A stretch of 43,982 nt of DNA from Geothrix sp. (lineage in GTDB: Bacteria > Acidobacteriota > Holophagae > Holophagales > Holophagaceae). Below are positions 32,877 to 40,401 of the stretch, one piece after another. Location: positions 1 through 43,982 of the forward strand of contig JAVBYJ010000013.1 of NCBI GenBank assembly GCA_030824075.1, written 5' to 3'. A program made the position numbers and the translations under genes. Position 1 is the stretch's first letter. Every line of letters starts with the position of its first letter. The notes beneath the pieces were generated by a model. That model had not been told where the DNA came from and did not search any database. It saw only the letters and a program-made list of their open reading frames with translations.

Positions 32877-33578
32877 TCACAACAGGATCGCAGGCCAGAT
32901 GCCCCGCAGGGCATTCATGCACCACAGCCGGCCTTTAGGAACGCGGGTCAAGGGGATCGCCGCCTGATCAATCCGCAACCCCCTTCCAGCGGCCCAGGAT
33001 GGCACTTCCAGTCGTTCAGCGAGACTGGCCACGCGCCCTTCCGGGGGCGGGAGAAGGAAAAGGCCATCAAGCTCCAGGCCTACCGCGGCGATGGCTGTTT
33101 CCGCGAGGGTGCCATCAGGCCACAGGAGCAGCGCATCCTCACCTCCGCGTCGGTGGGCCTCTGCCCATGCCAGGGCAGCCCAGGGGCCCGACAGCCCCTT
33201 GTGCGGGGCAGCCGGATCGGATCTCCCCTCCGCCAGGGGATGGGCCATCGGGACCAGTCGGCAGGGCCTGAGTGGACCGGGAAGCGCCTCCAGCCGAGCG
33301 AAGACGTAGCCAAGGTTTGGGTGGAGGATCAGGCGGAGCGCAGCGTCTTGGCCGGGGAGGACCGCTTCCAGCCACCGCAGGAGATCCGCCTGGATGCCGA
33401 AAAGCCAGGGGGTGGGGTGACCCAGCACCATCGCTCCGGACTGGAGACGGGTCAGGTGAGACTCCAGGTGGCGGGGCTGGCCCTGGCGGATCGGAAGGGC
33501 GGTCCGGGGCAACCGGTCCTCAGCCGGCTTTGGCGGCCTGACGGTGGCTCCGGGACCGAAGGCCAGCTCGAGGTTCAT
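32877..33578 (-). CDS. Class IV aminotransferase (PabC/aminodeoxychorismate lyase-like)
   Basis: A 233-residue PLP-dependent enzyme. L-E-S-H-L-T-R-L near 40 is the family's N-terminal R-site; the K of P-H-K-G-L-S-G near 127 fits the catalytic Lys; D-A-L-L-L-W-P-D-G-T-L-A-E-T near 150 corresponds to the conserved G-x-x-x-E. Members include 4-amino-4-deoxychorismate lyase (folate), branched-chain and D-amino-acid aminotransferases. The ATG at 33578 overlaps the pdxA stop by 4 nt (ATGA), which decides the start. The sequence is rather divergent, so the exact reaction is uncertain. Confidence 0.75.
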   Translation of the reverse strand: MNLELAFGPGATVRPPKPAEDRLPRTALPIRQGQPRHLESHLTRLQSGAMVLGHPTPWLFGIQADLLRWLEAVLPGQDAALRLILHPNLGYVFARLEALPGPLRPCRLVPMAHPLAEGRSDPAAPHKGLSGPWAALAWAEAHRRGGEDALLLWPDGTLAETAIAAVGLELDGLFLLPPPEGRVASLAERLEVPSWAAGRGLRIDQAAIPLTRVPKGRLWCMNALRGIWPAILL

Positions 33579-34852
33579 GCCTGGGGCGGGGCCACCCGCG
33601 CGGGCCACACGGCCTGCCGCGCCCGGCCCGCCAGCCTCACCGCCAGCGCCGTGGCTTCGAGGAAATTCTGGGAGTCCGCCACCCACTTTCCGGCCTTGTC
33701 GAAGGCAGTCCCATGGTCCGGACTGGTACGAATGAAAGGCAAGCCCAAGGTGAGATTCACAGCCCGGGCGGGCTCCAGGAGTTTGATGGGGATGAGCCCC
33801 TGATCGTGATAAAGCGCCACGACCAGATCGAATTCTCCTCGGGCGGCTCGGTGGAACACGCTGTCAGAAGCCAAAGGGCCGAAAAACTGGGGGGTAGGGC
33901 GGGATACCGCGACGGACCCGCCTGTGGAGAGGACTTCGAGCCCGCGATGACCTGTGGGTTGGGGCTGGGGCGCGCCTTCGGAGGGGAAGACCCGCCATCC
34001 AGCGGGGGCCGGACCCGCTGGGAAAGGAGACCTCTGGGCGGCGTAGGGGCTGCCTTCCGCCCCGCGGAAATCCAGGAAGGAAGCCTCGGCTTGAACGATC
34101 GCGTCCGCCAGGATCCGTTCCTCATCCCCGAAGGCGCCGTGTTCACCGGCGTGGGGATTCAAGGCGCACAGGGCCACCCGGAGATTTGAATTCCCGGTCA
34201 GCTGGATGAACCGGTCAGCGGCGAAGGTGAGGGTTTCGGCCACGGCGTCTGCATCAAGGGTCTCCACCACGGAACGCAGGCTTTGATGGACGGTGTGAAG
34301 CACGACGTTGAGGCGTGGGCTTACGAAGGCCATGCGGGTGATGGGTGTGCCGGACAGGTCCCGGAGGTACTCCGTGTGGCCGGGGATGTCGAATCCCGCG
34401 AGGTGGGCTGCCGCCTTGGCCATGGGAAGGGTCACCAGGGCATCGGCGACCCCGCCGAGGACCATGAGGGCGGCCACCCGGATCGCTTCCACCGTCGCCT
34501 GACCGGAAGCGGCGGAGCCCTCTCCCAGCTTCACCTGGTCCCGTCCGATGTCCGGGGTGGGATCCAACCAGAGGCATTCGCCCAGGATCTGCCCGGGGTG
34601 CTCTCCGACGGAAAGCACCTGCAGTCCATGGGCCCGACCGGTGAATCCGAGGGGTGGGGCCTGTCTGGGCTCAACCCAGCGCCAAGCCACCCGATTCCCG
34701 GGGAGACCTTCCAAAAGATCCGCCCCGGCCCGGGCACCGACCACCGTCACGTCGGTCCACGGCTGGATGGCGGGCAATCCACCCAGGAGCAGTTCGGGGC
34801 CGATGCCACAGGGATCCCCCAGGCTGATGACAATGCGAGGACGGCGGCTCAT
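33575..34852 (-). CDS. pdxA: 4-hydroxythreonine-4-phosphate dehydrogenase with an internal insertion
   Basis: It acts in the DXP-dependent pyridoxal phosphate pathway. Family motifs: I-S-L-G-D-P-C-G-I-G-P-E at 9-20, metal ligands in G-H-T-E-Y-L near 158, N-P-H-A-G-E near 232, Y-H-D-Q-G near 350 and G-L-P-F-I-R-T-S-P-D-H-G-T-A-F. Length is 425 aa against 329 for E. coli. Most of the excess is a Pro/Gly-rich insertion of about 55-60 residues at about 262-322, between the N-P-H-A-G-E segment and G-P-L-A-S-D. The reading frame is intact across it. It follows hfq by 27 nt. Confidence 0.9.
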   Translation of the reverse strand: MSRRPRIVISLGDPCGIGPELLLGGLPAIQPWTDVTVVGARAGADLLEGLPGNRVAWRWVEPRQAPPLGFTGRAHGLQVLSVGEHPGQILGECLWLDPTPDIGRDQVKLGEGSAASGQATVEAIRVAALMVLGGVADALVTLPMAKAAAHLAGFDIPGHTEYLRDLSGTPITRMAFVSPRLNVVLHTVHQSLRSVVETLDADAVAETLTFAADRFIQLTGNSNLRVALCALNPHAGEHGAFGDEERILADAIVQAEASFLDFRGAEGSPYAAQRSPFPAGPAPAGWRVFPSEGAPQPQPTGHRGLEVLSTGGSVAVSRPTPQFFGPLASDSVFHRAARGEFDLVVALYHDQGLIPIKLLEPARAVNLTLGLPFIRTSPDHGTAFDKAGKWVADSQNFLEATALAVRLAGRARQAVWPARVAPPQA

Positions 34853-34879
34853 GGAGATCCCAGAAAGACTTACCTGGGC

Positions 34880-35362
34880 TCAATCGTAGACCGGGATCTC
34901 GACCTCTTGCACCGAAGGTTCCTCCTTCTTGGTCGAGCGGCTGCGTCGGATCCTGGGTTCCTCGTCCTGCTTGTAGATGTATTTAATGTTGTGCTTGGGA
35001 ACCAGCACATTGGGTTCCTTGACCCGGTTGATCTTCAGGCAGTGTTTGTCGTACCACTCGATGACGCCGCGCACCTTTTCGTCATCCTGAAGTACGATCA
35101 CCATCGGCGTCTTGGACTGCATCTGCTTCAGGTAATAGAAACTCTCCGCGTTGGTCTGTTCCGGGGGCGCAATCTTGCGCCGAGGGCTGCCCAGGCCTTG
35201 CGGGGCGGTCGCAGCAGCGGGATTGACCGCGGGGTTGGGCTCACCGCCAGGGGTGATCGCCGGAGGCGAGGGGGTCATGACCTCGCCTCCGCCCCCCTTG
35301 GCGGAGATGCCCAGCCGGTCTTTCAATTCACTGAGGTTCGGTCGAATGAGCTTCCGGTTCAT
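34880..35362 (-). CDS. hfq: Divergent Hfq-like RNA chaperone with long N-terminal extension
   Basis: A 160-residue protein whose Sm-like domain lies at about 72-134: [20 protein letters not shown] (helix and Sm1) and [12 protein letters not shown] (Sm2, with the K-H pair of Hfq). About 70 Pro/Gly/Ala-rich, probably disordered residues precede it and an acidic/basic tail follows. E. coli Hfq is 102 aa with the domain at the very N terminus, so the layout is inverted. ATG at 35362 has AGGA 6 nt upstream and is preferred over one 15 codons earlier. It should bind small RNAs or mRNAs. Confidence 0.78.
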   Translation of the reverse strand: MNRKLIRPNLSELKDRLGISAKGGGGEVMTPSPPAITPGGEPNPAVNPAAATAPQGLGSPRRKIAPPEQTNAESFYYLKQMQSKTPMVIVLQDDEKVRGVIEWYDKHCLKINRVKEPNVLVPKHNIKYIYKQDEEPRIRRSRSTKKEEPSVQEVEIPVYD

Positions 35363-35559
35363 GGCGGATCCTGGCCCAGGTGGCGATACGGAGAATGTCA
35401 AAGGCATCGGCTGGTGGCCGAACCCCTTTCAAACCTGGACAGTCGGACCCAGTAGAAGGCGGACTGCGCGCGCTGAAAGGGGATGAACCACTGTGGCAGG
35501 TGCCATGTGGACCCTGCAAGGGTGTGTGCCTAGTTTGATGCGTGAAAGCTGCGATAAGT

Positions 35560-37272
35560 TTACGACTGAACGGGATGGGATGCCATTGGGTCTTCTTCCG
35601 GGCAAGGGGCGAGGGAAAGCGCGACACGGGTTCCCTCGCGGGGCGCGCTCTCGACCTCGATCCTCCACCCCATGGCTTCGGTGAACTTGTAGACCAAGCT
35701 CATGCCCAGCCCCGACCCCTCCTCGAAACTCCCCGCAAAGGGAACGAACAAACGGTCCAGTTGGTCGGCTGTCATCCCGCATCCGTTATCGGTCACCGTC
35801 AGCCGGATGGCGCTGGCCGAGGCTTCGATGTCCATTCGGACCGAGGGCTGGGGCAGACCCTTGACCGCTTTGCGGGCGTTGCTCAGAAGGTTCATCAGCA
35901 CCCGGTGAAGCCCCACGGGATCGGACCGAAGGCTAACCGGAGGGATGACTCCCATGCCGAGCGTGAGCCCCTTGGTGCGTGGATCCATCTCCCAGCTGGA
36001 GCGGACCTCCTCAAGCACCCTGGGAAGGAAAAGCACGGAACCGGCGGGGGGTTCCGGCCGGGCGAAGTCGAGGAAGTCCGATACGATGGCGCCCACCCGC
36101 TGGGTTTCGCGTTCGAGAATGCCGAGCACGCGGCCACGAACCTCCTCTGGAGCCCCCTCTTTCTGCAGCAGCTGCACACAGCCGCTGATGGAGGCCAGCG
36201 GGTTTCTCAGCTCATGGGCCAGCCCAGCCGCCAGCTGCCCGATGGCGGCCAAGCGCTCGCTGATGCGCGTGCGCTCCTCCAGGGCCTTAATGTCGGTAAG
36301 GTCCTGAAAAAGAAGGAGCTGACCCGACTCGCGACCCGCAGCGCCTCTCAAAGAGGCAAGGTGCCCACCAAGGAGGCGGCGCCCCGTTTGTGGATGAGGG
36401 AGAACGACTTCAAACCGGTGTTCCCTTCCACGATGCGTAGGCAACGGGTCGCCCAGGGGCAGGACTTCCTGCACGAGGGCACCGGAAGGGATGCTCCGCC
36501 CGAGAATGGCCTCGGCCGCAGGATTGGCGGAGGTGACGCGACCCTTCATATCGAGGGTGATGAGGCCCGAGGTCATGGACTCGACCACACGCTGGTGGAG
36601 GGCGGACAGCTCGCCGACAACGGCTTCGCTGACGCTGAGATCCGTGCGGAGGCGGTCAAGGTTCCGCCGGGTCAGAACCACCACCAGAGTGGCCGCGAAA
36701 ACCTGCAGAGAGGCGATGCCCAGGAGAAAGGGAAGCCGATCGGAATCCAGGTTGGCGATCTCCCCGGAAAGCCCGAAGGCTGGAATCAACCCGGTGGTGA
36801 ATCCCAGGACCAGCAGCACATGCGTGAGAGAAGAGAGGACGCCCACCCAGACGATCTCCACCGTGCCCAGGTAGAAGGCCGAGGCCAGGACGGGGAAAAT
36901 GTAGAGCGTGGAGAATCGCTCTTGGACCACGCCCTGGAAGGCGATGACCAAGGTGACCAGAGCCAGATCCAGGGCCAAATTCCATCGAATCCAGGCGATC
37001 CGGGGCGTGGGAAAGAGCTGGTCCATTGCCCATAGGCCCCGGCCGGATTCCCAAACGGCCTCAGACAGCATGAGCAGGAGCGCGATCAGGTAGACGGACT
37101 CCCCGGGACCCGAGGCTCTACCCTCCGCAGGGAGGGCAAAGTGCAGCACAAGCAGGCCGAAGCTGGCGAATAGGCGAAACGAAAGGGGAAGAAAATGGGC
37201 GCTGGCCTCTGGCGTCCGCATGCGGCCCAAGGTTCTCTGGAGCATGGCAACCATGGTGCCCGAATCTGCCAT
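35560..37272 (-). CDS. Sensor histidine kinase, PilS/NtrB-like
   Basis: A 570-residue kinase with about six N-terminal membrane helices (about 30-200), a PAS domain (about 225-330), and a HisKA/HATPase core. The phospho-accepting His is H353 in L-A-H-E-L-R-N-P-L-A; N box L-M-N-L-L-S-N-A-R-K-A, G1 D-N-G-C-G-M and G2 G-S-G-L-G-M-S-L are complete. The order six helices-PAS-HisKA resembles PilS, which controls pilin genes, but no PilR-type regulator is adjacent. The start is uncertain: ATG at 37272, 37254 and 37245 are all in frame and none has a good ribosome site. Its promoter region overlaps that of the divergent Fur gene. Confidence 0.9.
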   Translation of the reverse strand: MADSGTMVAMLQRTLGRMRTPEASAHFLPLSFRLFASFGLLVLHFALPAEGRASGPGESVYLIALLLMLSEAVWESGRGLWAMDQLFPTPRIAWIRWNLALDLALVTLVIAFQGVVQERFSTLYIFPVLASAFYLGTVEIVWVGVLSSLTHVLLVLGFTTGLIPAFGLSGEIANLDSDRLPFLLGIASLQVFAATLVVVLTRRNLDRLRTDLSVSEAVVGELSALHQRVVESMTSGLITLDMKGRVTSANPAAEAILGRSIPSGALVQEVLPLGDPLPTHRGREHRFEVVLPHPQTGRRLLGGHLASLRGAAGRESGQLLLFQDLTDIKALEERTRISERLAAIGQLAAGLAHELRNPLASISGCVQLLQKEGAPEEVRGRVLGILERETQRVGAIVSDFLDFARPEPPAGSVLFLPRVLEEVRSSWEMDPRTKGLTLGMGVIPPVSLRSDPVGLHRVLMNLLSNARKAVKGLPQPSVRMDIEASASAIRLTVTDNGCGMTADQLDRLFVPFAGSFEEGSGLGMSLVYKFTEAMGWRIEVESAPREGTRVALSLAPCPEEDPMASHPVQS

Positions 37273-37281
37273 TCTATGGCC

Positions 37282-37860
37282 ATGGCCGACTCTGCCGCCG
37301 CTCCAACCCCGTCCCTCCGTGCCGCAGGCATGCGGCAGACGCCTCAGCGCGAGGGCATCCTGCGCGTCCTGAAAGATTCAGATCGTCCCCTGACGGTGGA
37401 GGAGATCTGGGAACGCGTGCCAGAACGCCGATCCGGTCTTCCCACGGTCTACCGCAACCTGGAGCGGTTCGTGCGCGAGGGCTGGGCCGAAGGCATCCTT
37501 GGATCGGACCAGGTGATGCGGTTTGTCCGCTGCGACTCCCGCCACCACCATCACCATCTCCAGTGCGAGCGGTGCGGCCGCACGGCGGAGGTGGACGCCT
37601 GCGGTCTCGAGGAATCCCTCCGGAATCTGGAAGTCCTCTCAGGGTTCCAAATCACGCGGCATCAGCTCATGCTCTTCGGCCTCTGCGGCGCGTGCCACGC
37701 CGAGGCCGAAGCAGGAGCGGAGGGCCACCTGCGGAAAGCAGGCCCGAAGGGCGGACCACAGGAGGTGGTCCGTGAGGCCGGAGCAGGAGCGGAGGGCCAC
37801 CTGCGGAAAGCAGGCCCGAAGGGCGGACCACAGGAGGTGGTCCGTGAAAATGACCGTTGA
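37282..37860 (+). CDS. Fur-family metalloregulator with repeat-derived C-terminal tail
   Basis: A 192-residue regulator. The winged-helix domain (about 15-85) has R-Q-T-P-Q-R-E-G-I-L near 18 and L-P-T-V-Y-R-N-L-E-R near 53; the metal/dimer domain has H-H-H-H-H-L-Q-C-E-R-C-G near 88 and F-G-L-C-G-A-C-H near 131, giving the two C-x-x-C structural zinc pairs. Which metal or peroxide it senses is not clear. After residue 140, where the family normally ends, about 50 residues are encoded by a 72-bp unit present almost twice in tandem. ATG at 37276 is an alternative start, two codons upstream. Confidence 0.88.
   Translation: MADSAAAPTPSLRAAGMRQTPQREGILRVLKDSDRPLTVEEIWERVPERRSGLPTVYRNLERFVREGWAEGILGSDQVMRFVRCDSRHHHHHLQCERCGRTAEVDACGLEESLRNLEVLSGFQITRHQLMLFGLCGACHAEAEAGAEGHLRKAGPKGGPQEVVREAGAGAEGHLRKAGPKGGPQEVVRENDR
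37711..37847 (+). repeat. Tandem repeat, 72-bp period, in the 3' end of the Fur-family gene
   Basis: Copy 1 is 37711-37782 and copy 2 is 37783-37847; the second matches the first over 65 nt without a mismatch. The unit holds two inverted repeats (CCTGC..GCAGG and GGACCAC..GTGGTCC), so it looks like a REP-type palindrome that has been read through in frame (72 = 24 codons). Confidence 0.92.
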
Positions 37861-37885
37861 CCGGACAGCGCGCCATTGCTAGTCT
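37857..37885 (+). promoter_or_regulatory. Promoter of the tRNA-Gly/tRNA-Cys operon
   Basis: TTGACC (37857-37862) and TAGTCT (37880-37885) with a 17-nt spacer. The expected start is about 5 nt before the tRNA-Gly 5' end. The -35 box overlaps the last codon and stop of the Fur gene. Confidence 0.75.
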
Positions 37886-37896
37886 TGATGTCTCAC

Positions 37897-37971
<75 letters not shown>

Positions 37972-38027
37972 TCGCCCGGGCCGCGCAAGCGGCCCGGATG
38001 TTTGAAAGCTTCACCGCACCCTCGCAA

Positions 38028-38102
38028 GGCGCCGTAGCCAAGTGGTAAGGCCCGGGACTGCAAATCCCGTATGCATCGGTTCGACTCCGATCGGCGCCTC
38101 CA
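38028..38102 (+). tRNA. tRNA-Cys(GCA)
   Basis: 75 nt with encoded CCA (38100-38102). Acceptor GGCGCCG pairs with CGGCGCC, discriminator T, anticodon stem CGGGA/TCCCG around CTGCAAA, T-loop TTCGACT. It lies 56 nt after tRNA-Gly and before the shared terminator. Confidence 0.96.
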
Positions 38103-38106
38103 GATG

Positions 38107-38128
38107 AGCCCCCGCAAGGGGGCTTTTT
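38107..38128 (+). terminator. Intrinsic terminator of the tRNA-Gly/tRNA-Cys operon
   Basis: 7-bp stem AGCCCCC/GGGGGCT with GCAA loop followed by five T, beginning 4 nt after the tRNA-Cys CCA end. Confidence 0.9.
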
Positions 38129-38153
38129 GCGCTGAACGGAGGCGAATTCGCCC

Positions 38154-38627
38154 TCAGGCCCCCGCGTTGAAGTGCTCCGGCATCTGCACAGCCACCACCT
38201 CCCCACGGGCGGTGACCTGGCCGTGGGCGGACACGGTGGCCTCGACCACCACGCGCCTGCCCTTGATCTCCTTCACCCGGCCCCGGATCTCGAGTTCGAC
38301 GTCCATCGGCGTGGGGCGCAGGTAGTCCACATGCAGAGAGGCGGTGACGAAGCGGAAGGCCGGCAGGGTGTCCATGGGCCGCCCCTCCTGCCGGTACATC
38401 GCCGCCGCAGCGGTACCCGTGCCGTGGCAGTCCACCAGGGAGGCGAGGAGGCCGCCGTAGACGTAACCCGGGACGGCCGTGTGCTCGGGGCGGGGGTGGA
38501 ACCGCGTGACGGATTCCTCGCCCTCCCAGTGGGTGCGGATCTGGAGCCCCCGCTCATTCAACCTCCCGCATCCGTAACAATGGGCGACGTTCTCGGGGTA
38601 GTGATCCTGGAATGCGGGTCCGGTCAT
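38154..38627 (-). CDS. PaaI-like hotdog thioesterase
   Basis: A 157-residue hotdog protein. The N-terminal H-C-Y-G-C-G-R-L-N-E-R-G-L motif and G-Y-V-Y-G-G-L-L-A-S-L-V-D near 62 are typical of the PaaI/4HBT-like thioesterases; D in L-V-D-C-H-G is the candidate catalytic residue. The acyl substrate is unknown. The ATG at 38627 overlaps the stop of the upstream membrane protein by 4 nt, which fixes the start. Confidence 0.85.
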   Translation of the reverse strand: MTGPAFQDHYPENVAHCYGCGRLNERGLQIRTHWEGEESVTRFHPRPEHTAVPGYVYGGLLASLVDCHGTGTAAAAMYRQEGRPMDTLPAFRFVTASLHVDYLRPTPMDVELEIRGRVKEIKGRRVVVEATVSAHGQVTARGEVVAVQMPEHFNAGA

Positions 38628-39196
38628 GGAACCTCCACGGGCGGAATCGGGAAGGGGCTGAGGGTCGTTCGACGGGTCGCGGCCAGTCCGAGGATGAGGC
38701 CCAGGGCCAGCGACCAGATGGCGGCCAGACCGACTTGGAATTCCGCAGGCAGGCTGAAGGTAAGGGTGTGGGCGGGGATCCAAAACCAGACCAGGGTGCG
38801 AAGGGCAGGGGCCATGCCGTCAAAGCCACGCCGACGCAGGATGAGATTGTCCTCCAGCCGGTGGAAGAGCATCATCTGGGGCCCGAAGAAGACGTTCGTG
38901 AGGGTGGACAACGCGAAGGCCCGGCCGAGGCCTGAGCCCAGGGCGCTGGGAAGGATGTGATGATCGAGGAGGGCGCCCGTGAAGCCCTTCATGCCAACGA
39001 ACCCAGCCTTGATGATCAGGCCGAGCAGGGCCCAGGCCAGGACCTTGGCCAGCAGTTGGGGAGGCGTGCAGGGCAGGGCCGGGCGGCGGGCCTTCAGGCT
39101 GGCGGCCGCCACCTCGCCCAGAGTGCCGAGGAGGCCGAACTGAAAGGCAGCGGAAAGGAAGGGGTGGGCCTGGACCCAGAAGCGGTAATTATCCAT
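38624..39196 (-). CDS. Membrane protein, Mpv17/PMP22-like
   Basis: A 190-residue protein with four to five membrane helices. The C-terminal part (W-F-W-I-P-A-H-T-L-T-F-S-L-P, then a helix with V-G-L-A-A-I-W-S-L) follows the Mpv17 signature W-P-x-x-x-x-x-x-F-x-x-x-P, and L-D-H-H-I-L-P..F-G-P near the middle also fits. Mpv17 proteins form small channels in eukaryotic organelles; bacterial members have no known role. The family call is by pattern only. It is translationally coupled to the thioesterase (4-nt overlap). Confidence 0.65.
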   Translation of the reverse strand: MDNYRFWVQAHPFLSAAFQFGLLGTLGEVAAASLKARRPALPCTPPQLLAKVLAWALLGLIIKAGFVGMKGFTGALLDHHILPSALGSGLGRAFALSTLTNVFFGPQMMLFHRLEDNLILRRRGFDGMAPALRTLVWFWIPAHTLTFSLPAEFQVGLAAIWSLALGLILGLAATRRTTLSPFPIPPVEVP

Positions 39197-39231
39197 CCCT
39201 GAAGGCTAGCGGGCGGACCGTTGGGTGGGGA

Positions 39232-40386
39232 TCACAGGCCGGTTCCGTCGATCCAGCCCCCGCCAAGCACCTCGCCATCCTGGTAGAAGACCACCGCCTG
39301 TCCGGGTGCGATGGCCCGCTGAGGATCGGCAAAGGCGACCTTGGCACGGCCATCCGGCAGGGGAATGACCAGGGCCTCAGCTTCAGGAGAGCGGCTGCGG
39401 ATACGGGCCTCACAGGCCAGGGGGTCGGTGGGGACACCGTGAATCCAGTTGAGCTCGCGCGCCACCAGCTCACGGCCCATCAGATCCGACTCGGACCCCA
39501 CCCAGACCGTGTTGGAGGCAGGTTCAATGCGCACAACATAAAGGGGAGCAGCATGGGCCACACCCAGACCGCGCCGCTGGCCCACGGTATGGCGCCAGTA
39601 CCCCTGATGGCGTCCCAGAAGGCGGCCGTCCAAGTGGCGAATATCGCCCTCCCCCCGTCCCGGATCCCGGCCTTCCGATTCCAGGAACACGTCATACCGG
39701 TCTTGGGTCACGAAGCAGATCTCCTGGCTCTCAGGTTTCTCCGCCAGGTGCAGGCCCAGTTCACCCCCCAGCTGCCGAACCTCGGGTTTGCTGAGATGAG
39801 CGAGAGGGAAGAGCGTTCTGGCGAGGGTGGCCTGGGTGTGGTGAAAGAGAAAGTAGCTCTGGTCCTTGGCGGGATCGAATGCTTTGCGGAGGTGCCAATG
39901 TCCCCCCGACCGGGTGATGGCTGAATAGTGGCCCGTGGCCACGTAGGCTGCGCCGAGCGACTCCGCTCGTTCCATCAGGGCAGAGAATTTGAGGTGCTGG
40001 TTGCACCGTATGCAAGGACTGGGGGTTTCCCCATCTAGGTATCCCTGGATGAACCCTTCGATCACCGTCTCCCGGAAGCGGGCTTCGAAATCCATGACGT
40101 AATGGGCGAATCCAGCCTCAAAAGCGACCCGTCGGGCGTCCTGGAAATCATCAAGAGTGCAACACTTCCCCTCAGAAGCTTGAGTGGCCTTCTTGTCGAA
40201 AAGCTGCATGGAAATGCCGATCACCTCATACCCAGCCCGGTGGAGCAGGGCGGCCATGACCGAACTGTCCACTCCCCCTGACATGGCCGCGAGGACCCTG
40301 TCCCCAGGGCGGAGGGTGGGATGCTCCCGGAGGGCTTCCAGCGTCCGGATCAAAAGGTCACTCACCGGCCGGATCTCCAATGGCAT
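39232..40386 (-). CDS. mnmA: tRNA-specific 2-thiouridylase
   Basis: It inserts sulfur at C2 of the wobble uridine (U34) in tRNA-Lys, -Glu and -Gln. The ATP pyrophosphatase loop S-G-G-V-D-S-S is at 36-42, the catalytic Cys pair is C125 (S-P-C-I-R-C-N) and C224 (S-Q-E-I-C-F-V), and G-Q-R-R-G-L-G marks the central domain. Length 384 aa is normal. Note that tRNA-Gln(TTG), one of its substrates, is encoded in the same window. It starts 15 nt after the LtaS-like gene with only a distant AGGA ribosome site. Confidence 0.95.
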   Translation of the reverse strand: MPLEIRPVSDLLIRTLEALREHPTLRPGDRVLAAMSGGVDSSVMAALLHRAGYEVIGISMQLFDKKATQASEGKCCTLDDFQDARRVAFEAGFAHYVMDFEARFRETVIEGFIQGYLDGETPSPCIRCNQHLKFSALMERAESLGAAYVATGHYSAITRSGGHWHLRKAFDPAKDQSYFLFHHTQATLARTLFPLAHLSKPEVRQLGGELGLHLAEKPESQEICFVTQDRYDVFLESEGRDPGRGEGDIRHLDGRLLGRHQGYWRHTVGQRRGLGVAHAAPLYVVRIEPASNTVWVGSESDLMGRELVARELNWIHGVPTDPLACEARIRSRSPEAEALVIPLPDGRAKVAFADPQRAIAPGQAVVFYQDGEVLGGGWIDGTGL

Positions 40387-40401
40387 GGATGCTTAAACAT
40401 C

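Noticed and set aside
35363..35559. 197-nt gap upstream of hfq searched for small genes
   Set aside because: No ORF with ribosome site and no strong hairpin with U-run; it probably holds the hfq promoter, but I could not place it with confidence.
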